Shown: positions 35,017-44,209 of the stretch, one piece after another
Layout of the letters: the number at the start of each line of letters is the position of its first letter
Position numbering within the stretch: the first letter of the stretch is position 1
From: AC-32 sp963715575
GTDB lineage: Bacteria; Actinomycetota; Thermoleophilia; Gaiellales; Gaiellaceae
Reading direction: 5' to 3'
Assembly: GCA_963715575.1 (NCBI GenBank)
Contig: OY970250.1
Coordinates: 2,356,001-2,420,000 of the forward strand
DNA length: 64,000 bases
The notes under the pieces: generated by a model
The model's input: only the letters and a program-made list of their open reading frames with translations
The model's database searches: none
Told to the model about the DNA's origin: nothing
Translations under genes and position numbers: made by a program

Positions 35017-36957
35017 ATGGGCGCCAAAGCGCTGGTGGTGGGACTGATCGCGTTCGTGGCCGCCGTCGACGTCGACGGCGTGGACAGCGCGATAAGCAAG
35101 CGCTGCCATGGCCGCAAGGCGACGATCGTCGGCACCGACCACGCCGACCGCCTGCGCGGGACGACGAAGCGGGACGTGATCGTCGGCTTCGGCGGCAACG
35201 ACCGGATCAGCGGCCTCGGCAACCGCGACCTGATCTGCGCCGGGCCCGGGAACGACGTGGTCGACGGCGGCGGGGGCTCGGACACGATCTCCGGCAACGG
35301 CGGCAACGACGTGCTCAAGGGCGGCTCCGGCGCCGTCGACCGGCTCGAGGGCGGCGGAGGAGACGACCAGCTCGCAGGTGGGAGCAGCTTCGGGACGGAC
35401 ATCATGCTCGGCGGGCCCGGCAAGGACGTCATGCACGGCGGCCGCGGCGCGGACACGCTCTTCGGCGGCGGCGGCAAGGATCAGCTCTTCGGCGAGCAGG
35501 ACGTCGACCTGCTCGACGGCGGCAGCTCGGCCGACAACATCCGCGGCGGCTCCGGGATCGACACGGTCACCTACGCGACCCGGCGCAAGCCGGTCTTCGT
35601 CACGCTCAGCGAGGGCAACGCCAACGACGGCGAGAAGAACGAGAAGGACAAGGTGAGCGGCACCGAGATCCTGCTCGGCGGGCGCGCCAACGACGACCTG
35701 GCCGGATACAGCGCGGCCAACGTCGTCTACGGCGGCGCGGGCAACGACAAGATCAGCGGCGGCGGCGGCAAGGACCTGCTGTACGGCGGCGGCGGCGACG
35801 ACGTCATGAACGGCGACTGCTCGGTCTCGCCGAACGTGATTCCGGTCTGCGACAACGTCCGCGGCGACGACTTGCTCGACGGCGGGGCCGGGAACGACGA
35901 GCTCTACGGTGCCCACGGCAAGGACAAGCTCGTCGGCGGCGAGGGCGACGACCTGCTCGTCGCCGGCGAGGAGGACGACGAGCTCGACGGGGGCCAGGGC
36001 AACGACCAGCTCTGGGCCGACGGCGGCCGCGGCCGCTCGCACGTCGGCCAGGGCAGCGACAAGCTCTCGGGCGGCGAGGGCAACGACGAGCTCCACGGCG
36101 AGCAGGGCAGTGACACCCTCGACGACGGGCCGGGGAACGACCGGCTGACCGGCGACGACGGGGACGACACGCTCTTCAGTGACCCGGCCGGCGCCGACGA
36201 CGTGAGCGGCGACGCCGGCACCGACACGCTCGACGACAGCGCTCGCACCGCGGACCTGCTCTTCACGATGGGGATCATCAACGGCGACGACGGCCAGGCG
36301 GGCGAGGGCGACTCCGTCGACTCGGACGTCGAGGTCGTGATCGGCGGCTCGGGCAACGACGTCTTCGAGGACGAGTGGGACGTGCCGAACCGGTTCGAGG
36401 GCCGCGACGGGGCCGACACCTTCTACGTGCACCGGGCGACCGACACAATGCTCGGCGGGAACGGCACGGACACGCTCTCGTTCGGGCCCTTCGGGGGCCG
36501 CGACCGGATCTACTTCAACGTCGCCATCGACGCATTCACCGGCAAGGCGGTGAGTGCCGAGCCTGACTTCGTCCAGATGGATCTCACCTTCTCCGGGATG
36601 GAGATCTTCATCGGCAGCAACCACAACGACTCGTTCCAGGGCACGCTCGTCGGGGACTACTTCGACGGCCTGAGCGGCAACGACTCGATCCACGGCGGCT
36701 TCGGCGCCGACACGCTCTACGGCAGCGACGGCGACGACACGATCGACGGCGACGGCGGCGACGATCACCTCTACGGCGGCTCGGGCAACGACACGCTCCG
36801 CGGCGGCGACGGCGAGGACGTGCTCACCGGCGACGCGGGCCACGACAGCTTCGACGGCGGCGAGCCCTCCGGTGGCGACGAGAAGGACACGGCGCCCGAC
36901 TGGGCCGACGAGCCGGTCGACGGGAGCTGCGTCAGCACGCTCCAGTGCAACCCCTAG
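35017..36957 (+). CDS. RTX (hemolysin-type calcium-binding) repeat protein
   Basis: 646 aa. A weak signal-like N-terminus (AKALVVGLIAFVAAV) is followed by arrays of GGxGxDxhx nonapeptides almost to the end, for example GGDGDDTIDGDGGDDHLYGG near the C-terminus, broken by three non-repeat inserts (about 185-215, 265-280, 410-540). The repeats fold into a Ca2+-filled parallel beta roll outside the cell. No catalytic domain and no type I secretion genes; export is probably by Sec. The stop lies inside the next gene's start. Confidence 0.9.
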   Translation: MGAKALVVGLIAFVAAVDVDGVDSAISKRCHGRKATIVGTDHADRLRGTTKRDVIVGFGGNDRISGLGNRDLICAGPGNDVVDGGGGSDTISGNGGNDVLKGGSGAVDRLEGGGGDDQLAGGSSFGTDIMLGGPGKDVMHGGRGADTLFGGGGKDQLFGEQDVDLLDGGSSADNIRGGSGIDTVTYATRRKPVFVTLSEGNANDGEKNEKDKVSGTEILLGGRANDDLAGYSAANVVYGGAGNDKISGGGGKDLLYGGGGDDVMNGDCSVSPNVIPVCDNVRGDDLLDGGAGNDELYGAHGKDKLVGGEGDDLLVAGEEDDELDGGQGNDQLWADGGRGRSHVGQGSDKLSGGEGNDELHGEQGSDTLDDGPGNDRLTGDDGDDTLFSDPAGADDVSGDAGTDTLDDSARTADLLFTMGIINGDDGQAGEGDSVDSDVEVVIGGSGNDVFEDEWDVPNRFEGRDGADTFYVHRATDTMLGGNGTDTLSFGPFGGRDRIYFNVAIDAFTGKAVSAEPDFVQMDLTFSGMEIFIGSNHNDSFQGTLVGDYFDGLSGNDSIHGGFGADTLYGSDGDDTIDGDGGDDHLYGGSGNDTLRGGDGEDVLTGDAGHDSFDGGEPSGGDEKDTAPDWADEPVDGSCVSTLQCNP

Positions 36958-37934
36958 CGGCTCCGTCCGGCGGCAAACTCACGATCGGCCGGGTGCACGC
37001 GATCCGCGTCCCGTGGTCGAGCGCCTCGTTCCTCGTCTACCTCGTCGGGCTGACCCTCTTCGGCGCGCTCGGCTCGCTGCTTGCGATTCAGGCCGACGAC
37101 TACGGCAGCGCGGGCTTCGTCGGCTGGGCGCTATTGGTGTTTCTCGCGACGGAGACCTGGGCGCTGCTCGCGCTCGCCTACGGTCGCCGCGTGACGGCCG
37201 GCCTGCTCGCGTTGAGCGCCGTCGCGGCGTGGGTCGTGTTGCTCGGCGCCATCCTCGACTGGTTCGGCTGGCTCGCGCACACCGACTCTCCCTTCGCCGG
37301 CTTCCACGTCTCGCATCTCTTCCTCGAGCTGTCGCTCGTGTTCGCCGCCGCGATCGCGGTGGCCGTGTTCCGCTTTCCACTGCTCATGCTCCCGCTCGCG
37401 GCCGGCACCTGGTTCTTCGTGACAGACCTGCTCTTCGGCGGCGGCGACTGGACGGCGGTGCTCTCGATCCTCGTCGGCCTGATGCTGCTCTCGTGGGCGG
37501 TCGCCCTCGACCGCGGCTCGACGCGTCCGTACGCGTTCTGGCTCCACGTCGTCTCCGGCCTGACGATCGGCGGCGGCCTGCTCTGGCTGTTCCACGACGG
37601 CGACTGGGACTGGATCCTGATCGGGCTCGTCGCTCTGCTCTACATCTGGGTGGGCGACCGCCTGCTGCGCTCCAGCTGGGTCGTGCTCGGCGCGTGGGCG
37701 CTGCTGCAGACCACCGCGCACTTCGCGGCCAAGTGGTCGGCCGAAGCGCTCGGCGCGTTCTTCTATCTCTTCCCGTTCGCGTTGATCGACTCGTTCGGCA
37801 ACGCGTCGTTCGGGAGCGATGCGCACCCATGGGCGGCGGCGCTCTCGTTCGCGGGCATCGCGGTCGTCTTCATCCTGATCGGGCTGCTGCTCCCGCGACG
37901 CCGGCGTGCAACGCCGGGCGCCGACCTTCTGTAA
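36945..37934 (+). CDS. Polytopic membrane protein of unknown function
   Basis: 329 aa, about nine or ten hydrophobic helices from residue 24 to near the end, RRRR at the C-terminus (positive-inside). The GTG at 36945 overlaps the RTX stop by 13 bases; a second GTG at 36993 would remove 16 residues that are not membrane-like. Family not recognised; the regular helix spacing resembles DUF2157-like or membrane-sensor proteins. Coupling to the RTX gene suggests co-expression. Confidence 0.75.
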   Translation: MQPLAAPSGGKLTIGRVHAIRVPWSSASFLVYLVGLTLFGALGSLLAIQADDYGSAGFVGWALLVFLATETWALLALAYGRRVTAGLLALSAVAAWVVLLGAILDWFGWLAHTDSPFAGFHVSHLFLELSLVFAAAIAVAVFRFPLLMLPLAAGTWFFVTDLLFGGGDWTAVLSILVGLMLLSWAVALDRGSTRPYAFWLHVVSGLTIGGGLLWLFHDGDWDWILIGLVALLYIWVGDRLLRSSWVVLGAWALLQTTAHFAAKWSAEALGAFFYLFPFALIDSFGNASFGSDAHPWAAALSFAGIAVVFILIGLLLPRRRRATPGADLL

Positions 37935-37942
37935 CCCGTCAC

Positions 37943-37948
37943 TAGACT
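37943..37948 (+). promoter_or_regulatory. -10 box of pdxT-yebC, leaderless
   Basis: TAGACT ends 7 bases before the pdxT ATG at 37956; no Shine-Dalgarno. Confidence 0.5.
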
Positions 37949-37955
37949 TTCCGGC

Positions 37956-38510
37956 ATGAAGATCGGCGTTCTGGCCGTCCAAGGCAACTTCCGCGAGCAC
38001 GCGGCGATGCTGCGGCAGCTCGGGGCAGACCCGGTCGAGGTGCGCAAGCCCGAGCAGCTGGAGGGGCTCGACGGGCTCGTGATCCCGGGCGGCGAGTCGA
38101 CCGCGATCATGCGCCTCGTGCGGCTGTACGGGCTCGAGGACGCGATCCGCAAGTTCGCGCGGCCCGTGCTCGGCACCTGCGCGGGGATGATCCTGCTCGA
38201 CCGCAACCACCTCGGCGTGCTCGACCTCGAGGCCGCGCGCAACGCCTACGGCCGCCAGGTCGCGAGCTTCGAGGCCGACCTCGAACTCGCGGGCGAGGAC
38301 GAGCCGCTGCGCGGCGTCTTCATCCGCGCGCCTCGCGTCGCCGAGGCAGGACCGGGCGTGGAGGTGCTGGCCGAACTCGACGGCGAGCCGGTGCTGCTGC
38401 GCGACGGCCGCGTGCTCGTCGCCTCGTTCCACCCGGAGCTGACCGGCGACACGCGCGTGCACGAGCGGTTCCTCGACCTGGTGCGGGAGGAGGCCAATGT
38501 CCGGGCATAG
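37956..38510 (+). CDS. pdxT: Pyridoxal 5'-phosphate synthase glutaminase subunit PdxT
   Basis: 184 aa, normal length. Class I glutaminase: [10 protein letters not shown] (oxyanion region), nucleophile Cys in GTCAGMIL, and His-Glu in SFHPELTGD. Supplies ammonia to PdxS. It overlaps yebC by 14 bases. In most actinobacteria pdxS is adjacent; here pdxS lies at 21128. Confidence 0.96.
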   Translation: MKIGVLAVQGNFREHAAMLRQLGADPVEVRKPEQLEGLDGLVIPGGESTAIMRLVRLYGLEDAIRKFARPVLGTCAGMILLDRNHLGVLDLEAARNAYGRQVASFEADLELAGEDEPLRGVFIRAPRVAEAGPGVEVLAELDGEPVLLRDGRVLVASFHPELTGDTRVHERFLDLVREEANVRA

Positions 38511-39252
38511 CAAGTGGAGCTCGATCAAGCACAAGAAGGGCGCGGCGGACAAGAAGCGGGGCCAGCTCTTCTCGAAGCTGTCGCGCGCGCTGATCGTGGC
38601 CGCGCGCGAGGGCGGGCCCGATCCGGCCGCGAACCTCGCGCTCGCGAACGCGATCGAGAAGGCGCGCTCCTACTCGATGCCGAAGGACAACATCGACCGG
38701 GCGATCGCGCGAGGCTCGGGCGCCGACGCCGACGCCGACAGCTTCGAGCAAGTGGTCTACGAGGGCTACGGCCCGAACGGGGTCGCGGTGATCGTCGAGG
38801 CGCTGACCGACAACCGCAACCGCACCGCAGCAGACGTGCGCGCCGCCTTCACCAAGCACGACGGCAACCTAGGGGGCTCCGGCGCGGTCGCGTGGCTGTT
38901 CGAGCGGCGCGGCGTGATCCTCGTTGACGGCGACCGCTTCGACGAGGACGACGTGATGATGGCCGCCGCGGAGGGCGGGGCGGAGGACGTCGAGCGCGAC
39001 GGCTCGAGCTTCCGGGTCACCGCCGCGCCGGAGGACCTGACCGCCGTGCGCGAGGCGATCGAGGCGGCGGGCATCGAGGTCGACTCGGCCGAGCTGACGA
39101 TGGTGCCCAAGACGACCGTCAATCTCGACGACGAGGCCGCCGCCAAGAAGACCCTGCGCCTGATCGACGCGCTCGAGGAGAACGACGACGTGCAAGAGGT
39201 CTACGCGAACTTCGACATCCCCGAGCAGGTGATGGAAGCCGTCGCCGTTTAA
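38497..39252 (+). CDS. yebC: YebC/PmpR family protein (TACO1-like)
   Basis: 251 aa. The N-terminus [20 protein letters not shown] is diagnostic; [31 protein letters not shown] and NVNFDIP-type C-terminus ([10 protein letters not shown]) follow. Earlier called a transcriptional regulator of ruvC and quorum genes, the family is now linked to relief of ribosome stalling. Translated by overlap with pdxT. In many genomes ruvCAB follows directly; here 2.4 kb intervene. Confidence 0.95.
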   Translation: MSGHSKWSSIKHKKGAADKKRGQLFSKLSRALIVAAREGGPDPAANLALANAIEKARSYSMPKDNIDRAIARGSGADADADSFEQVVYEGYGPNGVAVIVEALTDNRNRTAADVRAAFTKHDGNLGGSGAVAWLFERRGVILVDGDRFDEDDVMMAAAEGGAEDVERDGSSFRVTAAPEDLTAVREAIEAAGIEVDSAELTMVPKTTVNLDDEAAAKKTLRLIDALEENDDVQEVYANFDIPEQVMEAVAV

Positions 39253-39256
39253 GACT

Positions 39257-39285
39257 TTGACGACGTAAACGCGATTCGTCATGAT
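39257..39285 (+). promoter_or_regulatory. Promoter of the EXORDIUM-like gene
   Basis: TTGACG (39257-39262), 17-base spacer, CATGAT (39280-39285). The leader is about 40 bases and contains AAGGGGG before the GTG at 39334, so this is a conventional leadered transcript. Confidence 0.6.
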
Positions 39286-39333
39286 GCCGCGCCACTGCGG
39301 CTGTCGTCAGCAGTCAACCCAAGGGGGTACAAA

Positions 39334-40227
39334 GTGAGAGGCAAGTCGGTAGCGGCCACGGTCGTCGTGGCGCTCTTCGTCGCGGGCATCGTCGCCGCCG
39401 GCAGCAGCGCGAGGGCCGGGGGCGACCGCGACTCGCTCGATGCCCAGTCGGCGCACGGCTTCGTCCCTGCGCGCAACGCGCAGGCGGCCAAGCGCTCGCA
39501 CTACTTCGCGCTTCTCTGGCACAACGGACCGGTGATGCACGCGACCACAGTCGTCCCGGTCTACTGGGGCTCGAGCTGGGGGAACTCGTCCTTCGTCGGC
39601 GACAAGGTTTCCGGCCTCGACACGCTCTACGCGGGCGTCGGCGGGACGGCGTACGCGCGCACGAACGGCGAGTACACCGACGGCTCGGGGAGCGTGAACA
39701 CGACGAGCATCTCGAAGAGCGGCAACCTGACGGACCTCTCGGCCACGCCGTCCGGCGCACCCTCGACGAGCCAGGTGCTCCAAGAGGTGGCGAAGGCGAC
39801 CGGGGGCCATCCGGTCGCGAACGCGTACTACCCGGTCTACTCCGACCAGCGGCGCGGCAACGCCGGGTACTGCGCCTGGCACAGCTCGGGGACGATCAAC
39901 GGCACGCGCGTGCAGTTCGGCTTCTTCTTCAACCTGGACGGCGACTCCGGCTGCGATCCGCAGTCCCCGTCGAGCCTGGGCCACAGCCAGGGGCTCGCGG
40001 CGCTCGCGAACGTGTCGGGCCATGAGCTCAGCGAGATGCTGACCGACCCGCAGCTCAACGCCTGGTATGACCGGAAGGGCGAAGAGAACTCCGACAAGTG
40101 CGCCTGGACGTGGAACGGCACGGTCTCGATCGGAGGCCAGAGCTGGAAGATCCAGGGCAACTGGAGCAACGCCGCCGCGTCGGCCGGAACCGGTTACGCG
40201 AACGTCGGCTGCATCCAGACCCGCTAG
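39334..40227 (+). CDS. Secreted EXORDIUM/phosphate-induced-like protein
   Basis: 297 aa from a GTG. Signal peptide 1-28 (ending SSARA). The segment SGHELSEMLTDPQLNAWYD followed by GEENSDKCAW, together with the earlier VVPVYWGSSW, matches the pattern of the phosphate-induced protein 1/EXORDIUM family, best known from plants but present in bacteria. HELSE looks like an HExxE-type metal site, so a peptidase-like role is possible. Four cysteines in the last half could form disulfides. Bounded by its own promoter and a strong terminator, as an inserted unit. Confidence 0.7.
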   Translation: MRGKSVAATVVVALFVAGIVAAGSSARAGGDRDSLDAQSAHGFVPARNAQAAKRSHYFALLWHNGPVMHATTVVPVYWGSSWGNSSFVGDKVSGLDTLYAGVGGTAYARTNGEYTDGSGSVNTTSISKSGNLTDLSATPSGAPSTSQVLQEVAKATGGHPVANAYYPVYSDQRRGNAGYCAWHSSGTINGTRVQFGFFFNLDGDSGCDPQSPSSLGHSQGLAALANVSGHELSEMLTDPQLNAWYDRKGEENSDKCAWTWNGTVSIGGQSWKIQGNWSNAAASAGTGYANVGCIQTR

Positions 40228-40241
40228 TCGCTCGAGCTCGG

Positions 40242-40269
40242 CTCTCCCGCGCCTCCGGGCGCGGGAGAG
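40242..40269 (+). terminator. Bidirectional hairpin terminator
   Basis: CTCTCCCGCGCC, loop TCCG, GGCGCGGGAGAG: a perfect 12-bp stem between two convergent genes (stops at 40227 and 40280). No T run on either strand. Confidence 0.7.
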
Positions 40270-40279
40270 ACCGGCTCGC

Positions 40280-41152
40280 TTAGCGCACGACGAGTGACGC
40301 CCGGGCCACGGCGCTCTTGTTGCCGGCGGCGTCGATCGAACGAACCGAGAAACGGAGCTTGCCGCGGACGTGCTGCGGTACCTGCCACGTCACCCGCGCG
40401 AGGCGGAAGGGGTTCGAGTTCCGGAGGGGCGTCCTAATCGTCCGCAACAGGCGTCTCCCGTGGAACACGCGCACGACCTCGCGAGTCCGGCCCCGGCCCT
40501 CGAGCGTCCAGTACCGCATGCTCGCTCGCCGGCCGTGGGCCCCGGTAGACGCGTACGCGATCACGTGCGGGGCGCGGCGGTCGGGCCCGAGTGCCGGAGG
40601 CTTCGTCCCCGGCACTTGCTGGTAGTTGAAGGTGCGGCGGTCGGGAGCCGTGTCGCCCTTGGAGCCGATCGCCGCGACGACCACGTTGAACCCGTCGCCG
40701 GGCCCGAGCCCGAGCTGCGCCGTGTCGATCGAGTAATAGCCGACGCCTCGCCCGCACCCGCCACCGAGATGTGCGTCGCCGGGAACGCCGCGGAAGTCCC
40801 AGTCGTGGGCGCGGTAGAGGTGCGGGTCGCCGATCTCATCCGGAGCCAGCTCGACCTCGGTCCCATAGAACGCGCTGCCGGTGTCCGGGTTCTGGTCGAG
40901 GTCGAGCGCGACGAGCGCCGGCTCGCCGTCGCCGTCGCTGCTGCACGTGAAGAAGCCGTTGACGTGGATCGCGAAGCTGAGCTACCCGTCGTCGTAGCTC
41001 TGAATGTCGGCACGCGTGATGTCGAGCCCGGAGCCCGGGTCGCCGATGGTGTCGAGGAACCCGCCGGAGTTATCCGCCCCGGCGACACCGACCGGCACCA
41101 ACGCGGCCACGAGAGCGATGAGCAGAGCGCGTCCGAGCGTGCGTCGGGTCAC
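40280..41152 (-). pseudogene. Secreted protein gene with in-frame amber codon
   Basis: From the GTG at 41152 a single frame runs 291 codons with only one interruption, a TAG at codon 57 (40982-40984). Before it: signal peptide (GRALLIALVAALVPVGVAGA) and GFLDTIGDPGSGLDITRADI; after it: LSFAIHVNGFF, ALDLDQNPDTGSAFYG and a C-terminal Ig-like fold ending KLRFSVRSIDAAGNKSAVA. One base change to CAG (Gln) would restore it. TAG ends many genes here, so it is not recoded. The GTG overlaps the acetyltransferase stop (GTGA). Confidence 0.8.
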
Positions 41153-41610
41153 GGTGCCTCCTTCAACGAGAACCTACCCCGCTCGGCCATCGTCAAGAAC
41201 GGCACCTCGCCGAAGCGCTCGAAGCTCCGAACGTGCCGTGAGACGACCTCGAAGCCCGCTCGCTCGTACACCCGTCGCGCGCGCTCGTTGAACTCGGCGA
41301 CGTGCAGGTACACGCGCCGCGGCCGGTAGCGCTCGTCCGCGAAGGCGAGGCCCGCGTTGAAGAAGTCGAGCCCGAGCCCTTGTCCCACCAAGTCGGGCCG
41401 CAGGCCGAGTCCGTAGTCGAGGTCGGGCGGCTTCTCCTCGAAGTAGTAGAAGCCGACCAGCTCGCCCTCGGAGTCGAGCGCCGCGAAGTAGCGCTCCGGG
41501 TTCAACGGCGGGTCGACATCGCCGTCGTAGAAGTCGTACGGCGGCGGGTAGCGCCACTCCCGAAGCCGCAGGTAGAGGTCGTCCGAGGCGGGCTCGATCC
41601 TGAGCTCCAT
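41149..41610 (-). CDS. GNAT family N-acetyltransferase
   Basis: 153 aa. Acetyl-CoA region DYGLGLRPDLVGQGLGLDF (the Q/RxxGxG/A loop is GQGLGL) and NERARRVYERAGFEVVSRH at the C-terminal strand. The N-terminus has the substrate-side DFYDGDVDPPLNPERYFAA. Substrate unknown. Leads a two-gene unit with the broken secreted-protein gene and is divergent from ruvC. Confidence 0.88.
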   Translation of the reverse strand: MELRIEPASDDLYLRLREWRYPPPYDFYDGDVDPPLNPERYFAALDSEGELVGFYYFEEKPPDLDYGLGLRPDLVGQGLGLDFFNAGLAFADERYRPRRVYLHVAEFNERARRVYERAGFEVVSRHVRSFERFGEVPFLTMAERGRFSLKEAP

Positions 41611-41652
41611 CACCGCCGTTGACTGTAGGGCAGGAGTGTCCGATGCGGTCCC

Positions 41653-41658
41653 TAAGGT
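41653..41658 (+). promoter_or_regulatory. -10 box of ruvCAB, leaderless
   Basis: TAAGGT ends 6 bases before the ruvC GTG at 41665; no Shine-Dalgarno. Gives ruvCAB a promoter separate from yebC. Confidence 0.45.
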
Positions 41659-41664
41659 GTCGCC

Positions 41665-42153
41665 GTGACGGTTCTCGGCATCGATCCAGGGACGGCCGCA
41701 TGCGGCTTCGCGATAGTCCGCGAAAGAGGAAACCGCCTCAAGGCGGTCGACTTCGGGTGGTGGCAGACCACCGCCCGCCAGCGGCCGGAGGTTCGGCTCA
41801 AGACGATCTTCGACGGCGTGGTCGAGCTGATCGAGGAGTACACGCCTCGTGCGGTCGTCCTCGAGGAGTCGTTCGTCGGCGTCGACGCCCGCACCGCGCT
41901 CTCCGTCGGACAGGCGCGCGGCGCCGTGCTCGTCGCGGCGGCGTCCTACGGCATCGAGTGCGCTGAATACGCACCCTCGAGCGTCAAGCAGGCCGTCTGC
42001 GGCTACGGGCGCGCCGAGAAGGCGCAGGTGCAGCGAATGGTGGCGGCGATTCTCGGCCTGAAGGCCGTGCCGCAGCCGCACCACGCGGCCGACGCGCTCG
42101 CGGTCGCGATCTGCCACGCGATGGCGCCGCCGCTGATGAAGGCCGTCGGATGA
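41665..42153 (+). CDS. ruvC: Holliday junction endonuclease RuvC
   Basis: 162 aa from a GTG. Catalytic acids: Asp7 in GIDPGTAACGFA, Glu in VLEESFVGVDARTAL, and the Asp of HHAADALAVAICH. RNase H-like fold, cuts Holliday junctions with RuvAB. Overlaps ruvA by ATGA. Confidence 0.95.
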   Translation: MTVLGIDPGTAACGFAIVRERGNRLKAVDFGWWQTTARQRPEVRLKTIFDGVVELIEEYTPRAVVLEESFVGVDARTALSVGQARGAVLVAAASYGIECAEYAPSSVKQAVCGYGRAEKAQVQRMVAAILGLKAVPQPHHAADALAVAICHAMAPPLMKAVG

Positions 42154-42716
42154 TCTCGCGGCTGCGCGGGACCGCGGTCGCCGTGCATCGAGGCGATAGC
42201 CGGATCGTGCTCGACGTCGGCGGTGTCGGCTACGCGCTGGCCGTGACGCCGACCGCCGCGCGCCTCGCCGAGGGCGGGGGAGAGGTCTCGCTCGACACCT
42301 ATCTGCACGTTCGCGAGGACACGCTCCAGCTCTACGGCTTCGGCGAGGCGGCCGAGCGCGAGCTGTTCGAGCACCTGCTCGCGGTCTCGGGCGTCGGGCC
42401 GAAGGTCGCGCTGGCGATCGTGTCGGGCTCGTCCCCGGCCGACCTGCGGCGGGCGATCGCGCTCGACGACACCGCCCGCTTCGAGGCCATCCCCGGGATC
42501 GGCAAGAAGACCGCGCAGCGCGTCGTGCTCGAGCTGAAGGAGAAGCTCGGCACGATGGACGAGCCGACTCCGATCGCGGGCAAGCCGCATGCGGTCGCCC
42601 GCGACGCGCTGGTCGAGCTCGGCTGGTCGGCGACCGAGGCCGAGGAGGCGCTGGCCGCGACCGATCCCGAGCTGCCGCCGGAGGAACGCGTGCGGCAGGC
42701 GTTGAGAGCCGCATGA
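42150..42716 (+). CDS. ruvA: Holliday junction branch migration protein RuvA
   Basis: 188 aa. N-terminal OB fold ([13 protein letters not shown]), the two helix-hairpin-helix motifs ([15 protein letters not shown] and [20 protein letters not shown]) and a C-terminal RuvB-binding three-helix domain ([16 protein letters not shown]). Tetramer that holds the junction. Coupled to ruvC and ruvB by ATGA overlaps. Confidence 0.97.
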   Translation: MISRLRGTAVAVHRGDSRIVLDVGGVGYALAVTPTAARLAEGGGEVSLDTYLHVREDTLQLYGFGEAAERELFEHLLAVSGVGPKVALAIVSGSSPADLRRAIALDDTARFEAIPGIGKKTAQRVVLELKEKLGTMDEPTPIAGKPHAVARDALVELGWSATEAEEALAATDPELPPEERVRQALRAA

Positions 42717-43732
42717 CCGAGACCGAGGCGCAGTTCCTCGCGCCGGCCGTGCAGCCGGACGAGGACGAGCTCGACCGCTCGCTGCGTCCGCGCTCGCTCG
42801 GCGAGTTCGTCGGCCAGGAGCGCGTCAAGGAGCAGCTCGCGATCGCCCTCGAGGCCACGCGCACTCGCGGCGAGGCGCTCGACCACCTGCTGCTGATCGG
42901 CCCGCCCGGGCTCGGCAAGACGAGCCTCGCCTTCATCGTGCGCGAGGAGCTGGGCGTCGGCCTGCGCTCGGCGGCCGGGCCGGCGCTCGAGCGCAAGGGC
43001 GACGTGGCCGCGATCCTGACCGGGCTCGGCGAGCGCGACATCCTCTTCATCGACGAGATCCACCGGCTCAACCGGGCGGTCGAGGAGATCCTTTACCCGG
43101 CCCTGGAGGACTTCCGGCTCGACATCATCGTCGGGCAGGGGCCGGCGGCGCGCACGCTGACGCTCGACCTGCCGCCGTTCACGTTGATCGGGGCGACCAC
43201 GCGCACCGGCCTGCTGACGACGCCGCTGCGCGACCGCTTCGGGATGACGTTCCGGCTCGAGCACTACGCGCCCGAGGAGCTGGGGCGGATCGTGCGTCGC
43301 TCCGCACGGATCCTCGACGTCGAGATCGCCGAGGAGGCGGCCGAGGAGATCTCGCGCCGCTCGCGCGGCACGCCGCGGATCGCCAACCGCATCCTGCGCC
43401 GCGTGCGCGACGTGGCCGAGGTTCGCCACCAGGGCGCGATCACGGCCGAGATCGCGAGCGAGGCACTCGAGCTGCTCGAGGTCGACGGGTGCGGGCTCGA
43501 GCGCACCGACCGCGCCCTCCTGCGCGCGGTGGTCGAGAAGTTTGAGGGCGGCCCGGTCGGGCTGTCCACGCTCGCGGTCGCGCTCGGCGAGGAGCCGGAC
43601 ACGATCGAGGACGTGTACGAGCCGTACCTGCTCCAGCTCGGCTTCCTGCAGCGAACGCCGCGCGGTCGCGTGGTGACGAAGCTTGGACGCCAGCACGTCG
43701 GCGTCGCTGCCGACGCCGACGCGCTGTTCTAG
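42713..43732 (+). CDS. ruvB: Holliday junction helicase motor RuvB
   Basis: 339 aa AAA+ ATPase. Walker [12 protein letters not shown] (Lys69), Walker [11 protein letters not shown], sensor 1 LIGATTRTG, arginine finger region [12 protein letters not shown], and a C-terminal winged helix ([18 protein letters not shown]). Ring motor pulling DNA through RuvA. Last gene of ruvCAB; three bases separate its stop from the convergent SRPBCC gene. Confidence 0.98.
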   Translation: MTETEAQFLAPAVQPDEDELDRSLRPRSLGEFVGQERVKEQLAIALEATRTRGEALDHLLLIGPPGLGKTSLAFIVREELGVGLRSAAGPALERKGDVAAILTGLGERDILFIDEIHRLNRAVEEILYPALEDFRLDIIVGQGPAARTLTLDLPPFTLIGATTRTGLLTTPLRDRFGMTFRLEHYAPEELGRIVRRSARILDVEIAEEAAEEISRRSRGTPRIANRILRRVRDVAEVRHQGAITAEIASEALELLEVDGCGLERTDRALLRAVVEKFEGGPVGLSTLAVALGEEPDTIEDVYEPYLLQLGFLQRTPRGRVVTKLGRQHVGVAADADALF

Positions 43733-43735
43733 TCG

Positions 43736-44209
43736 CTAGCTCGACGCCTTCGCGGCGTAGTCCTCGAGCACGCCGTTCCAACCGCCTGCGTAGCCCTCCC
43801 GCGCTTCGGCAGCGTGCTCGCCGAGCCGCTCCCAGCCGCGGTGCTCGAGCTCGACGAGCGTCTTGCCGTCCACGTCCGTGAACGTGACCTCGACCTCGGT
43901 CTGCGGCCGCTCCTGCTCCCGGCTCGGGTTCCACGCGAGCACGAGTCGGTGCGGCGGCTCGTAGGCGATCACGTCGGCCCACTTGAGGTCCTCGCCGTTC
44001 TTCGTGCGTTCGAAGACCTGGCCGCCCGCGCCGCCCTGGAAGATCACCGTCGTCGGCGGGGAGCCGGTCTCGCCCATATCGATCGAGTGCTTCGCCAGCG
44101 GCCACCACTCGTGGATCCGCTCCGTGAAGGTCGCGAACGCGTGCTCCACCGAGCACTCCACCGTGACGGAGCGCTTGATCGCCTCCGTCGCCGTTGCCTG
44201 CGTGCTCAT
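43736..44209 (-). CDS. SRPBCC (AHSA1-type) protein
   Basis: 157 aa START/Bet v1-like fold: SVTVECSVEHAFATFTERIHEWWPLAKHS, FTDVDGKTLVELEHRGWERLGE and the C-terminal GGWNGVLEDYAA helix. In actinobacteria such genes commonly follow an ArsR-type regulator, as here (ATGA overlap), and bind hydrophobic ligands of unknown nature. Presumably controlled by that regulator. Confidence 0.9.
   Translation of the reverse strand: MSTQATATEAIKRSVTVECSVEHAFATFTERIHEWWPLAKHSIDMGETGSPPTTVIFQGGAGGQVFERTKNGEDLKWADVIAYEPPHRLVLAWNPSREQERPQTEVEVTFTDVDGKTLVELEHRGWERLGEHAAEAREGYAGGWNGVLEDYAAKASS

Noticed and set aside
34786..36843. 685-codon frame antisense to the RTX gene
   Set aside because: Val/Ala/Glu repeats are the mirror of the Gly-Asp codons of the RTX repeats; no start site or family match.
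40405..40420. tRNA-like T-arm motif GGTTCGAGTTCC
   Set aside because: Lies inside the broken secreted-protein gene; no acceptor or anticodon stems around it.
40280..41152. Amber codon read-through or recoding
   Set aside because: TAG is a normal stop for many genes here and no SECIS- or PylRS-type context is visible.
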